DNA from: Thermomucor indicae-seudaticae
Lineage: Eukaryota > Mucoromycota > Mucoromycetes > Mucorales > Lichtheimiaceae
Direction: 5' to 3'
DNA: 59,583 nt
Assembly (NCBI GenBank): GCA_000787465.1
Contig: JSYX01000151.1
Coordinates: 1-59,583, forward strand
The position numbers were made by a program, and so were the translations under genes. The notes beneath the pieces are model-generated. The model had not been told where the DNA came from, ran no database searches, and saw only the letters and a program-made list of their open reading frames with translations. Shown in pieces: positions 1 through 12,418 of the stretch (its first letter is position 1; each line of letters starts with the position of its first letter).

Positions 1-1291
1 AACCTCGTAACGACGCAAAGAAGGGATCAGAGCGGCGTGAATACTCCTCAAAATTCAGTAATCTGAGCCAGGCCAGCGAATTTGAGTCACGGTAGTGAAA
101 TTGGCTCAGCATAACGAAATTGGGTCAAACCCAACGAATGTGAGTCAAGGTCAACAAATTTAAAGCTAGCCAAGCTTGCCAAGAAGTCAGCGAAGCAGGG
201 GCCAGCTCCATAGGATGAAAAAATACATAAGCTAACCTTGAAAGTGCAAAGCTTATTTGTCCGTGCAATTTATTTTCATTTACAAAGATGGAAGATAGCC
301 ATAATCACTACTCGATGGCGTCCCCTTGTATTTCGATGTCAAGATTATCTTTGTGCATCAAGTTATATTGCATGGTAGTGGGATGATCTATACATGGAGC
401 ACAACCTAACAGCACAAAGATACACGTTGCGGCTAACAGCTTATTATCACAGGCCAGTTGAGTCATCAAAACGCTTTGAGAGAATGCTGATGCTGCGTGC
501 ATTGATCTGCATAGCGCAAAATCGTGCTTGTTGCTGGTTATCACCACTTGCATCACTATTTATCGTCATTGGCTTGGAAGGTTACTCTGTCTTCATAATC
601 AAGTAGCCCATCAGGGCTCATTTATCGCATGGTAAATGAAAACAGTTAATGCCATGCATTATCAATAAGCCTTGATACTTGCCTTCTTCGTCCATTCAAA
701 ACCTTGGTCACGCATACCGCATAACAGGACACAAACTGCGCCATATGGCCCAGTGTATACATCCTGACTGAACAGTACGTCCGATATGTGACGATATCGT
801 AATATGACCAAGTTTTGATGCATCCTGCTGGGAAACTTCAACAACGAAACACATCAGCTGCCCGCCGTAACGAACGTCCCATTACAGACAAGATAAGCTC
901 ACTTAGATGATGGATCTTCCCTTGAGCTTAAGAGACTTGACAACCGGCATAGAGATTGCGCCCTAAAGTGACAGACACTAAAGGTGTGTGGCAGCTGCAA
1001 TCATTTTCGCTGACCTTGAAGCAACCATCCTTCCAGCACTGTATCCGTTTGACGATCTGCGCTTATTGTCTTTAATGATTTTGCTGCTTTCCATATGCTC
1101 GTCATTCCTTTTCGTTGTTTATTTTCTTACTTCGAATGTAAAGTAAATAAGGTATTAGCTGTAGATGCAGTCTACTGTACAAAGGCCGTATTAAATGGAA
1201 ATCATACAGGGGAATCTAGATATATGATAACAATAAAAATATAAAGAACTGATGCAGAATTATTAGATAAACGAATCTAGTACAAGACCTT
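1..1291. other. Gene-poor left margin
   Basis: I see no convincing coding exon here. Open frames are short and overlap on both strands without conserved motifs. The only structured element is the degenerate short tandem repeat near the left edge, listed separately. The right boundary is the stop codon of the reverse-strand rhomboid/glycosyltransferase gene, so its 3' untranslated region and terminator should fall at about 1100-1290, which is AT-rich. Confidence 0.5.
52..165. repeat. Degenerate ~19-20 bp tandem repeat
   Basis: About six imperfect copies of a 19-20 base unit run head to tail. Each has a core close to AACGAAATTTGAGTCAAGG, with copies starting near 52, 74, 93, 112, 132 and 151. 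Copies differ at several positions, so this is an old minisatellite-like array rather than a recent expansion. It lies outside any gene I can support. No function is evident. Confidence 0.6.
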
Positions 1292-3660
1292 TTAGAGAGT
1301 AATGACAGCCGGATCCCCGTTCTAAAGGAAGAGTTGGTTAGCTACATATTCGGATGGAGCAAGAGAGAGAAGCACTTACGAAAGGATGCCGCCATTTACA
1401 CTGAAACTCGTCCTTTTTGTATATTCGATCTTGGCTGGTCGAGGTATTGAATCCGATATGGTACATTAGCAATGTCTTGCTGGTCACCAGAGACTCTTTG
1501 CATTGGCTGCATTCTGGTAGATCGCCTCGAAGGCACTTTTGTATCACGATGTCAGGAGGTGTATTTGAATATTGCAATAACAGATCAGATGCAAGTCTCG
1601 CAATCTCCGGTTTAAGAAACAGACCGCTGCAGGGGTTGTTTGATTAGGTTCTCAAATCCGGGAATTGGGGTTACTTTAATTTACCTTCCGCCTGTGCCGA
1701 CAAAGACGCCGCAGTGGCTCGGAACATGCTCATTGGCTTCATAAACGACATTCTCTATTTCACGCCACTCGTTCGCGCCACACACCGGGAAGTCATCCTC
1801 CAATAGCCCGATGTACGTACTTTGGAAATTGTCGGCGGCCAATCGCAGTGCCTTTGATACATGCAGCCTCTGATTCATTTGGTTGCCTTCTTCTCGGACC
1901 CATTTCAAATAGCGTTGTCCTTTCAAATCATTCGAAAGCCGGTCCTTGGCAATGTCGTATTGCGAGTGGTTTGTAAAATGGGTATAGACGATAGCCTGGA
2001 TACGACTGTACAAAGAACCAGGAGCAGGATCAACGGGCCAGTTTGCCAAGTACGAATCGAGCGTGCGCGACAACAGTGGTGGATCTCCGCGTCGTGGTGC
2101 CGTCATGACAACAAACGTAAACATGTACCGGTCCTGTGACAGTTGATTCAACACAGCTGGATCCACAAGTCCCTTCCGCGAGTAATAATAGCCGTTGAAC
2201 ATCAGAAGGACAAGCAACGTCAGGGCCACGACAACTGCGCCCTTTTTGATGGCAGACAAGACAAGGCGCCACAGCGGTGTTGGACGGCGACTGTCCTCCA
2301 AAGCCAAAGACGGAGACTTTTCATCCCAGTTATTATCATCGTCGTCTCGTCTTTCGCGTAAAAGGCACATTTGGATCCCCACGCTGGCCAGGTAGCCTGT
2401 CAGAAGACCAGTCAGCGACCACCACAGAATGTTTTTGGTGGTATAGTTAACGAGGCACATGAGCAATTGCAACGTCACTTTGCGCACTGTGACTTTGTTG
2501 TTCGAATCCTCATCGCCGTAAATCATGATATACTTGTCATCGATACTGAGTGATTGCACGACGAGAAGTGCAAACAAAAATGGAGCGAAACCTGTTATAA
2601 AAACGAACCCGTACGTTATAAGGTCATAAAATGGTCTCTAAAAGGCTCTCCTTTTACCTTCATTGCATTCATGTACCGAGTCACTGAAGAAGAGGATAGG
2701 CACGGCCCAGCCTGTCGACTTGGAAAAGAGGTAGCCAAGACCTTGTCGAAGTATGGACACCGCAAGCATGTTTCCCACCAAGACCTGAACGAAACGCCGC
2801 GTGCCACCAAGCATGTGCGTCAGCGATTCCTCAAACAGACCGAGGATCAGCACGTTCCATCCAAACAGCAGGATCCCCTGCAGGGACCAGTTGAACAAAA
2901 AAGGCGACAGCAGTAAATTGCCGATCTCGAGGCGATGAATAACAAAGGACGGTGACGAGCACGAAACCCGGAGAATATGAAAAAAGTTCAGACCAGAAAC
3001 AAGTAGTGAGATAGCAATGATATAGCGCGTAATGATCGGCAGAGGCCAAAGACACAATAGCTTTTGAGACTTTGATTTGCCTTTGCCATCCGCAGAGGCC
3101 TTTGGCTGTCGTGCCAGGACGAGGGACCTTCTTCGACCGGTCAGGACAAGCTTGGATGAGGATCTCGCCCGTCGCGTATGCCTCGAGTTTTTTCGTGCAT
3201 GCGGTCGTGTGGGTGAAGGCGGTGTCGAGGAGGACGGACTGCTGCCGAAGAACAGATTCCGAATGATTCCACGGACGGGTTTATGGTTGTTATATGAAGA
3301 CATCCAGAGCGGTAAGCTGGGTGTAGCGGGAGTATAATTATTGAACGAAAAGGGTATAGGCTGAACGGAATGAGGAGGCCAATACGAGCTATGTGCTGAT
3401 GGCTCAGCACTGCGTATCAACGGTTGCTGTTCCGACGTGGTATGGAATGATGCAGTGGCGGACCGTGACGAGGTATCAATTGATAGTTGGGTTTCCGAAG
3501 AAGGAGTGACAGAGGGCGCTACTGCTGCAGACGAAGAAGTGGTCGAGCGAGACACTTCTTGCACGAGCCGAACAGAGCCAAACATTTTGAACAAGGAATC
3601 TTGCATGGCACCCGAGTAACTTTTTGCTGGAGATGAGAGGGATGAAGAAGATTCCGACAA
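1292..3660 (-). CDS. Rhomboid-like membrane domain fused to glycosyltransferase-like domain
   Basis: Four exons, 3660-2658, 2591-1685, 1626-1380 and 1321-1292, join in phase to give 728 residues. Residues 1-200 are Ser/Pro-rich and basic, probably cytosolic. About 200-415 is a multi-pass membrane region of rhomboid-like type (blocks ILGLFEESLTHMLGG and APFLFALLVVQS); I do not see a catalytic GxSx serine, so a pseudoprotease is likely. An acidic DDDDNN linker and another hydrophobic segment near 450 lead into a lumenal domain from about 490 (TAPRRGDPPLL, LLEDDFPVCG, VFVGTGGSG) that looks like a GT-A glycosyltransferase with EDD as a candidate metal site. The start is the first ATG before a long open exon. 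An internal Met just before the acidic linker could start a separate type-II glycosyltransferase, but the frame is open across the joint. The fusion is read directly; enzyme and substrate are not identified. Confidence 0.78.
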
Positions 3661-5820
3661 GGTTGCCCTGTACGAAAGGTGCCTGTCGTCAAGTTTAAGT
3701 AAGAAAAAAAGGAGCTCGAATTAAGTTATGACGAGGCCTTGGAAAGGTGTTGTTTAGCGGAGAGAGAGAGAGAGAAGGAAAGAGATCAAAAGGAACGAAA
3801 TGGGAGAAGAACTAACGAAAAGTTTAAAATTTTCGATGCGTTTAAATTTAGCACGCACCTTTTTCGTGTCACTGATGACCCAATCTTTCAATGCTTTTGT
3901 GTCACGCCCATCCTCATCGCAGATCACACAGCCGAAAAGCCAAGAGACGATCCCTCTTTCTTATGATGCCAAGCCCTCACAGATCACTAATAGCTATGGT
4001 TTTAAGTGTTTCCCAAGCCTGGTTTCCGGGACTGGTGATTTTTGAGTTTTTGACGTCCGCGATCCCGTTGTACCACAACAGTAATCTTGCACAGCTCACT
4101 CAGCCTCGCTTCGGTATATAATCAACGGCCATATCCAGAAACGAAAAGGAACCCTTCGGTCCATCAGTACAGAACTCGTTGAAAAGAAACATAGAAATGT
4201 TCTTTTGTTTTTATTCTCTTTTTTTGTTTTTGCAATCAGGTTTGCACAAAAAAAGAAAACAAGGATCGTCGTCATGGAAATTATGATCTCAGCGATCTTT
4301 TTCCGGAAAAGGATCTGCACAAGTAAATTCCGAGGGCATTTCGGAGCCTGGTTCCCAGGTAATGTTCAGATGACGAGGAAAGCCGTTCATGATATAAAAG
4401 GGGAGCCTATACATGCATACATATTCATAGAAAAATGTGACATGTACCATGCACCGAATAACGAAATGCAACTTCAAAAGAGCTTTACGTAATTTTGATG
4501 CGCTTGTGTTTCATTAAAGTTTCTCTGTTCCACGTCGGGAAGAAAAAGAAAAAATCTGCATGATGCCACTTTTCGAATTCAACAAAAACGAAAGCTGGAT
4601 GGAAAAAGAAATCGTATTGGCATTATATGCGGCACAAGCACTGTCGTTTACACAAAGCTTTGATTCGATTTTCCATCAATTTGCGTTGACAATTTTGAGC
4701 GATATGGGTTTGCGCAAGATCTGCATTGGGCGGCATCAGATAACGATTTCGGGACACATGTCCGATGGGTCAAATAATATTCTGCCGAATGGAATCACAT
4801 TACAATGAAAGGATGTAGATACGTATACTCTTTTTTTAATTTCTTGCAAAAAGGTTTGCGGCAAGAAATGCATTAATACATCGGATTTCTTGGCTGGCAA
4901 CGTAAAATTGTCAGTTGTTCATACCACGCTGTACATAGCACGTTCTACGACAATATCAGTCTTCAATGTGTTATGCCTTGGAAAGGCATGCTATGAAATA
5001 AAGGAGAAGCGTACGTTGTGTGACATAGGACTGGTCAGTAAAGATCCACCTTGCAAGGTGTTCTTTTCAAACTGTAACTTGCTTTTTCCTCAAAGATAGC
5101 TTAACGCGGAGAGTCGCGCCGCTAAAAACGAGATGTCAATGGTCACGCCATATTACTAAGGCTGCACAAGCAAAAGCAGTTTCATGATTCATTTGCTCAT
5201 CTCTCTATGATGGTGAAGTTTCAGATGACCTTTTATTCATCTTCCCGTTTTTCACCTGCATGCTCCATCAGTTGCTGCACCGGATTGACCCCCTTTTTAG
5301 TTGAGTCCTTGGTGTCTGCCGATAAATTCTGTTATGCTCACGCCCCATTAAATACTGGAGGGACTATGGAAGAGAAAACTCTGTGCAGGTGATCCATGCA
5401 GCCTTCGGGAGGGACAGTGCAGAGGACCTTGATCCATCTATAGTATTGTTTCTTGAACAATACCATTCGATTGCTGGCGGCTTGCTCGAGCGTCCCCAAT
5501 TGCTCTTATGATCGACTGTATCTCTTTGTTCCAACATTGAACGCCTGAGCTCTGTCGCTTTGCTTTTAGCACTGGCCCCTTTATGTCTTTCATTGTCTGC
5601 TTGAATCTCCCTGGACACTCGTTCCAGGACACGCAATGCCGTGTGACAACGTTTCCAAAGTAGCTGTTAGATAACTATGAGTTTACAGCGACCAAACTCT
5701 AGGAGTGTTGTAACTTGGTTGGTCTCAGTTTGAATGAAAATCATCTCAAGATGAGTTAAAATGGGATGGCAACAAAGGGAACATCAGTTTCTCGGACTTT
5801 TGTGTTTTCGGTACTGCTCA
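3661..5820. other. Gene-poor interval between two divergent genes
   Basis: This 2.2-kb stretch carries the promoters of the reverse-strand rhomboid/glycosyltransferase gene and, at its right end, of the forward taspase gene. A GA-rich microsatellite lies near 3759-3780. Short open frames such as 4560-4808 (82 residues) and a reverse frame at 5364-5636 show no recognisable motif or convincing splice structure, so I do not call them genes. Confidence 0.45.
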
Positions 5821-7282
5821 ATGTGCAGCTTTATTGCAGTGCATGTTGGTGCAGGTGTTGTATTTGGACATTATACCTATAGCCGATTGAAAGCGAACCC
5901 GCTGAATGCTACTGTAATCTAGGTCGCCTTTCACGAGCCAAAGAGACGAGGTATCGCGCTGCATGTGCAAGGTAATCGCACTACACTCATCGTCATTACG
6001 AGAAGACAAGTAACCTTGAATGAACGAAGAGCATGTCGGGCAGGCATGGCTATTTTGCAATCAGCGGAGGCAGGTAATGCTACTGACGCGGTAGCAGCTG
6101 CAATTGCCGTTCTTGAGGTTAGAAATTATCTGTTGTACCGTTGTGCTTTGATGATTAAAAAGGAAAATAAACAAAGGATGATCCTGTAACGAATGCCGGT
6201 ATGTCTTTATGGACGAAAAGTCTTTGGTTTCCTTATCTAAATAATCGCTGTAAAGGATACGGATCGAACTTGACTTTTCATGAAACGGTGGAATGCGACG
6301 CAAGTCTTATGGACGGCCGCGATGGCAGTTTCGGTGGAGTAGGCGCAGTGCGGGGTCTGCGAAACCCGATCAAGGTGGCCCATGCGATCGCACAAGAGAA
6401 CAGTAAAGGATTAATGGCCCTGGGTCGCGTACCACCTATGCTGCTGGTTGCTGATGGAGCACGACAGTGGGCAGCTGATCATGGCCAGACTGTCCTTGAA
6501 GACGATGCATTGTTGATAGCCCCGGAGTCCCGAGAGACATTCCGAAGGCACATGAACCAGTGGATGCAAGCACAAGAAGAGATGAGGCAAGACACAGTAG
6601 GAGCTATTTGTGTGGACGCACATGGTCATTTGGCTGCCGGTGTCAGCAGCGGCGGGATCTCGCTCAAATTTCCTGGACGTGTCGGTGAGGCTGCGCTGTA
6701 TGGGTGTGGCTGCTGGGCACAGGATGCTCAGGAAGGCTCGGCTGGAGTTGCCTGCAGTACTTCAGGTAAAGCATAAAGCCACTTGTCGTTATTAAGTCCC
6801 TAACTTTGCACCGAAAGGAACGGGTGAACAGATTATGCGTACCATGATAACATCCAAGATAGCCCAACGACTGTCTCAAGATGAAGATGCTTGCTTCGTG
6901 GTGACGGACGCTTTGCAAAAGGATTTCCTAAGTACATAACGGTCGTGATCGCTGGAGTCCAACCTAGTCTCACGTAACTGATCATGTCTTCAGACTCACC
7001 TTTGCTGAAAATGTTTACTGACCTTTCTGTTGGGATTATCACCCTTCGGTTAGAGCTCACGGATACCAAGGAGCCCAGTAAGTCGGATAAAACCGCGAAT
7101 GCTTGCTCGATCATACGCTTATTGCATCTATGCAGGAATTGAGTTCTGGTATGCACATACTACCGAAAGCATGGTATGCCCTCATTTGTATTCTGTTTTT
7201 ACAGGAATTGCACAAAGTAACCAGTGAGTCAGGGCATTGGATTTATGAGCGGGTCATCAGCGAAACCGAAGGTACAAGCTAG
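5821..7282 (+). CDS. Taspase 1 (threonine aspartase, Ntn hydrolase)
   Basis: Nine exons (5821-5854, 5923-5971, 6030-6117, 6177-6198, 6256-6765, 6818-6931, 6994-7077, 7136-7173, 7205-7282) give 338 residues, shorter than the roughly 420 of human TASP1. Family blocks appear in order: IAVHVGAG near the N-terminus, [37 protein letters not shown], then [21 protein letters not shown] and YGCGCW. The residue after Asp in DTVGAI, Thr178, is the expected nucleophile generated by autocleavage (family knowledge). The family cleaves regulatory proteins after Asp; in animals the substrates are MLL and TFIIA, and the fungal substrate is unknown. The C-terminus keeps HTTESM but is shortened. The short exons 2-4 were placed by matching this alignment, and all phases close. 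The gene converges on FAT1, with stop codons 343 bases apart. Confidence 0.88.
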
Positions 7283-7624
7283 AAAGAAGACGTATCAACT
7301 GTATTCTCATTGCCATGAAGACCTTTGTGTCTAGAAAGTCTCCGCAAGAGTCAATACTTGCATCAGGACGGCTTGTTTCGTAAACGACAAGGCCACAAAA
7401 AGTTGTGTTCTCTCACCAAGCTTGGACCATGAACTTTTGATCCCTTTTTAACATAGCGGTAGAATTCGACACTATAAATCATCCACAGCGATGCAAGTTA
7501 CAAGGCACATAATCTAACATGACATAACCCCACATCATCTTTCAGATACTTATACTACTTTTTCATACTTTATAAGAAAAACCACGAATATTATCTCCTA
7601 AAGTGATATCCTCGTAATGATTCG
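7283..7624. other. Convergent 3' intergenic spacer
   Basis: This is the tail-to-tail gap between the taspase stop and the FAT1 stop. It is AT-rich with runs suited to polyadenylation on both strands (for example near 7540-7600). No coding potential is seen. Confidence 0.5.
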
Positions 7625-10305
7625 CTACAGCTTCACGTCTCCTTTTTTGATCTGTTCGTAATCTTCCGGCCGGAAGGGAACATAGGTATCTCCTCGGAGC
7701 CAGTAGAGGGGCTGCTGATCCGCTGGCACCTTTTCAAGGTCGATACCTTCATTTCGCAATTGAAACTTTTGTTGCTTAAAGGTACCCGTGGATGTCATGG
7801 ACGGCAGGAAACGCAGAAAGAGCGGAATAGCATAACGTGGCAATCGTTTGGCGAGATGCCGGTAGAAATCCTTCATGTCCAGCTTGGCGTCAGGCTGAGG
7901 AACAATAGCAGCCATACCTGTTTCCATGCGTCAGAGACACATAACAAAGACAGTAAAGTATGCATGTACCTGCTCGTCCGTCATGGTTGGGAACCAGTGT
8001 ACCATAGACGTTTGCCTCAGCGATTCCTGGATACTCGCTGACAGCATGTGCTACTTCAGTGGTTGCCACGTTTTCGGAACGCCATCGAAAGGTGTCACCG
8101 AGCCGATCACAGAAATAATAATAGCCGCTGCGATCCGTCTTGAACAAGTCGCCTGTCCGGAAATACATGTCTCCCTTCTTGAATACATTACACAGGATCT
8201 TTTTGTTTGTGGCTTCGTCGTTCTTGTAGTAGCCAGTAAACCGTGTCATGCCTTCGGGATCAATCCGCATCACAAGTTCACCAGGTTCATCGTATCCCAC
8301 CTGGAAAAGTACGCTCCTTCAGTTCTCTGTCTGGTTTTCGCGCCAGCAGAGCGTTACTCACCTCCGCACAGAATCCATTCTTTCCTCGCCAAGGTGTTTC
8401 TGTGACAGGATCCACTTTGATAAGCTTGGCACGTCTATTCAACAGGCGCATCAATAGGCCATGCTGGCCAACTGCACCGAGCCCTCGGTCGTTTCTGTTA
8501 TAATTGAAAAAGCCACCAATGCCTTCCGTAGCACCATAGAACTCCAAGATATCCGTAATACCGAACCTTGTTACATATCAGATGAGTGCCCTACTGCTAG
8601 TAAAACTTCTTGATAACGAACCTTTCCCGGACGCGCTTCCAAACATCAGGCCGCATACCATTCCCAAAGATCATACGCACAGAGTGTTTTCGTTCCAGTG
8701 GATGGGGTGGACGATTCACCAGATAACGGCATAACTCTCCAATATACTATCATGCAAAATGGTTAGGTTTGACAATCTTCTTGCTCAACTCTGTAAACTC
8801 TGGTTACATGGAATACAGTGATATTGTTTTCGACGCAATGGTCCCAGAAACGACTCGCAGAGAACTTTCGACCAATGACTAGAGTGCATCCGGTTACGAG
8901 TGCCGAGCCAGCCGAGACAAGCACTGGGAAGGTAGCCAGTAAGTAAACGAAATCCATGTTGTAAATAGCTCATGACATACGGCCAGTAGAGTGATACAGT
9001 GGAAGCACACAATAGACCCGGTCATCTTGTCGTAATCCTGAACCGCTTGCGCAGGTCCACATAATGACTAAGTCAAAGAAAGGCAAACAGTCAATTATAA
9101 CCTGGAGCTATTAATCCTGAGGGTTTCCATACCATTCGCTTTCTGGTGATCTACAATGGCAGCCTTACAGACATCATGCAACCTCAGCATAACAGTATTA
9201 TTCTCGAACTAAAGTGGAAAACTGCTGTCTCTCACCTTTGGCATACCGGTTGTGCCGCTAACATGTGAGGTAAGGTTGATAAGCTCCCCTGCTTGCCGTA
9301 ACCCTTGATAGGACACGAAATTTACCTGGTATATATGAGCATGGCAGGGTCAGTCGGTTGAACGGTCTTCATGTATCGTTCATCGATATCCTCATCATTC
9401 ATAGTATTTAAGAAGCTCTCAGTCAGAGTGGTTACGCCCTCCAGCGCTGATTTCTGCTGATCTTTCTCTGTCAACTCGCCGTATGCATAGAGACTGATTC
9501 CAATGTTTTGGTCGTCCGCGAATACAGTCGCGACCTGGGCTTCGTACGCGGGATCGAACAGAAAGATGCGGGTATTGGCAATCTTTAGACAGTGCAGCAA
9601 TGCTCCTTCTGACAGGTTGGTGTTGATAAGCGAAGGGACTGCACCAACCTTGCTGATTGCAAAAAGAGCAATAAAGAACGTTGGATGGTTCTGTAGCATC
9701 ATGCATATGACATCTGGCGCATTTAGAGGTCCGCGTTAGTGGTATCGAAGAACTTTGTGCACTGTTTATTACATCTTACCTTTTGGTTTGACGTTTTGCG
9801 ACAAGAGCCAATGTGCCTATTATATCAGAACAAGCAAAAACAAGTCGGATCAATACTATTAGTGTTGCTCCATGGTAGCATATCGATTTACCAGCCGATT
9901 GGAAGCTTTACAAGAAGATATAAATTAGTAACGTTACACGCAGCGACCAGTCAAAAATTTTACCTTTCTCTATTTGCCGGAAGGTGTAAGACGTGCCTTC
10001 GAACACAAGAAACGTCTTGTCGGGTATCGTTTTTGCTTTCTCTTTGAAGCGGTAATAGATATGCAAATGGCCTTGTCGTTGAGCGCGCTTGAAACTAATG
10101 GGGATGAGTCAGTTTGTCCAGCAAACATTAAAACTCGGGCCTTCTCGGCGAAAGCTTACGTGAGTATAGTTCCAACAAGGTGGCGAAACGCAGACAGGTC
10201 TCTGCTTATCGCGAATCGCGCGTCAAGATACATGCTGCCGAGTATGCCACCCAAGCCATTGGCAGCCACAGAAAGTAGTTCGTCTAAACTCTCTGTCCTT
10301 AGCAT
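7625..10305 (-). CDS. Fatty-acid transporter / very-long-chain acyl-CoA synthetase
   Basis: Thirteen exons run from 10305 down to 7625: 10305-10160, 10094-9964, 9905-9892, 9816-9780, 9713-9326, 9257-9236, 9163-9133, 9067-8981, 8923-8808, 8746-8622, 8566-8362, 8300-7970, 7917-7625. They give 641 residues, close to yeast Fat1. Evidence includes an N-terminal membrane-associated stretch with SMYLDARFA, the AMP-binding P-loop YTSGTTGMPK (split by an intron), YHSTG, YIGELCRYL, EFYGATEG, and the FATP signature DRLGDTFRWRSENVATTEV. The C-terminus ends in Lys-Leu, as yeast Fat1 does. The family activates long and very-long fatty acids with ATP and CoA at the ER, lipid-droplet or plasma membrane, which drives uptake. 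The start at 10305 is the first in-frame Met before the conserved N-terminal block; an upstream exon cannot be excluded. A degraded paralogue lies immediately upstream. Confidence 0.9.
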
Positions 10306-10729
10306 TGAACACGACGCGTATAACTGACAATTAGGTCTTACTCGGATCCATCTATCCAGACACGAGGAAAGAAAGGGAAGAAGAGAGAAAGGGAGAAAGT
10401 TCAGCCTCACAGAACCCCTCATGCTCTCTCCTTTTATCTTCTGCAGCTCTCACTCACTGAGCTTCGCTCTTTCTCATCGCTCTCTGTCTCTCTCTGTCAC
10501 ACATATACACACATCTACGTTCACGCAGAGGCAGGCACTTTGTCTTGTCGATCATTTTCTTTCTTATACTATCATTTTTCCCCACTCTTTGGAGTCCTTG
10601 GGGTTTGTTTGCGGAAAGAATACGTTTTTCCGCCCCGAAAGTTTATGCGCTGCGAAATCGGAAGAACAGATTTGCCATTAGAGCAAAGCAGACACATAGG
10701 ACGTTGTTACAGCTTGGCTTTTCCAACCT
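10306..10729. other. FAT1 promoter / spacer with CT-rich tracts
   Basis: The interval lies between intact FAT1 and its decayed copy. It carries GA/CT-rich stretches (about 10366-10510) of the kind common in fungal promoters. I see no gene. Confidence 0.45.
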
Positions 10730-12418
10730 TGATGGTTTATCGTAACCCACTTTAGCGGACGAGACATACATTTGATCCTGGATCCAGTAGATACTCTGTC
10801 CATCAAAGAAGGGTGTCTTGCAAAGCTCGTTTCTAAGCTGCACATATTGATGCTCAAGCCAGCTGGTCACTCTGCCTGCTCGTCCATCCACCAGCGTGCT
10901 ATAGGAGTTGGCTTCTGCGATCGCCTTAGAAACCCCTGTGGCGGCAGCCACGTGCGATCCGAATGTGCCGCCGATCAGGTCATGATGACTTACGGCGCCA
11001 ATGGCATAATCATTCGTGTCTGCATTGGTGATTCCTTTCGGACCTGTAGCCAGGTTTTCGTTGTTGTGTTAAAACATTGCAGACTTTTGTGTTTCTCCAT
11101 GATGCCATGTTAGTTAAAAGTGGTAGATAGTAGTACTAGCATTGATAGAGTTGACGTTGTATCTGCAGCAATCATCACAAAACCTGGTGGCAGAAAACTT
11201 GCGTGCTAAAACCAGTGTGCCTCCTGCATAGAGAGTGGAAAGAAGCCCCCCTTATCTCAGACTTGCTGGCTGAACTGTGGGATGATGGCAGACAGAGACA
11301 GGTCACAGTGCCCTTGTTCATCTTCGCATAAAGTGAGGTAGTCCCCAAGATACTTGTAGACCTCATGTCTATGAATTCTGATCTATATAACAAAAAAAAA
11401 GGTGACAGGCTTACGATTGATATTGACGTGCTGTCCGATAGCAACCTGCAGACAGAAAAAAAAAGAAATGTTAGTGGCGTCGTTCCAAGATCTTGGCATA
11501 CCCGTGGTATCACTGTGGCAAACAGGCGATAATAAATGAGACTTGCTCCCTTGGTCTATACAAGAACCAACCTTGTGTATAGCAGCGTTGCTGAAATATT
11601 AATGTCTTGAAGCCCAGACTCATCCGGATCCTCTTGGCTGTAAGCCTGCAGCATACTCGGCGCTAAATAATTGGGTGCCAGATGCAGGCTATGGTCATTC
11701 AATTCGCCATAAGCATAGAGCTCGATGCCAAGAGTTTGAGCGTCTTCAGCCACAGTTGCCACTTGATTCTCATACACGGGGATCAAACATAAATAGTTTC
11801 GTCTTGGATACTTTTAGGCAATGCAGCTGCTGCTTTGGACAAGTTGGTGTTGATCAAGGATGGAATAGCATCGATTTTACGAATTGCCCAAAAGACAATA
11901 TAAAAGGTCGGGTGGTTCTGATGCATCATGCAGACCACATCTGGTAACCACCTTTAGATGGCTCTTTCTCTGTGTTAGCTTACCCATTGGCTTTACGTTT
12001 CTCTTCAAAAGCCAATGTGCCTGTACACCTGATTAGCAATCGATGTTTCACTAGCTGGTTCTGATTTACCGTCCTATTGGAAACTACAATCTGGTTACTT
12101 TTCCGTTGGAAGGACGACTTTTGGCGTCCACTACCTGTTTCCAGCTGTCGAAAAGTATAGTTTCGCTCCTCATATACCAGAAAGACCCGATCTGGAGTAC
12201 TCTTCGCTTTTTCCTTAAGCCTATAGTACAAATACAGGTCCGTTTCTCGCGCGCACTTTTTGAGGCTAAATATTGATGAGCGACACGAAGAAATTCAATT
12301 CTTTCTTATATTCACTCTTAGGATACAATTACTTGAATTGGTAAAAGACATTTCTCAGTAACAGCTTCGCGTCCAGGTACATGCCCACGACAACGAGAGA
12401 TACAAGTGGAGCTGACAT
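10730..12418 (-). pseudogene. Decayed tandem copy of FAT1
   Basis: A second copy of the fatty-acid transporter in the same orientation. The 5' end is well preserved: Met at 12418, MYLDAK, YYRLKEKAK, then RTAHWLLKRNVKP and MHQNHPTF, with introns at the same places as in FAT1. After that it breaks. One base too many near 11824-11830 and an extra C in the run at 11778-11781 each shift the frame. The P-loop reads SDTTGMP instead of SGTTGMP (about 11491-11514). The middle and 3' part have lost most of the AMP-binding core: only scraps such as GVSKAIAEAN, LVDGRAG, QLRNE and SIYWIQDQMYV remain, joined by deletions. This is direct evidence of a duplicated gene in decay. A short truncated product from the 5' exons cannot be ruled out. 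Confidence 0.82.

Noticed and set aside
8287..8547. Separate small genes within FAT1 exons on either strand
   Set aside because: These frames are shadows of the FAT1 coding exons, whose family blocks fully explain the sequence.
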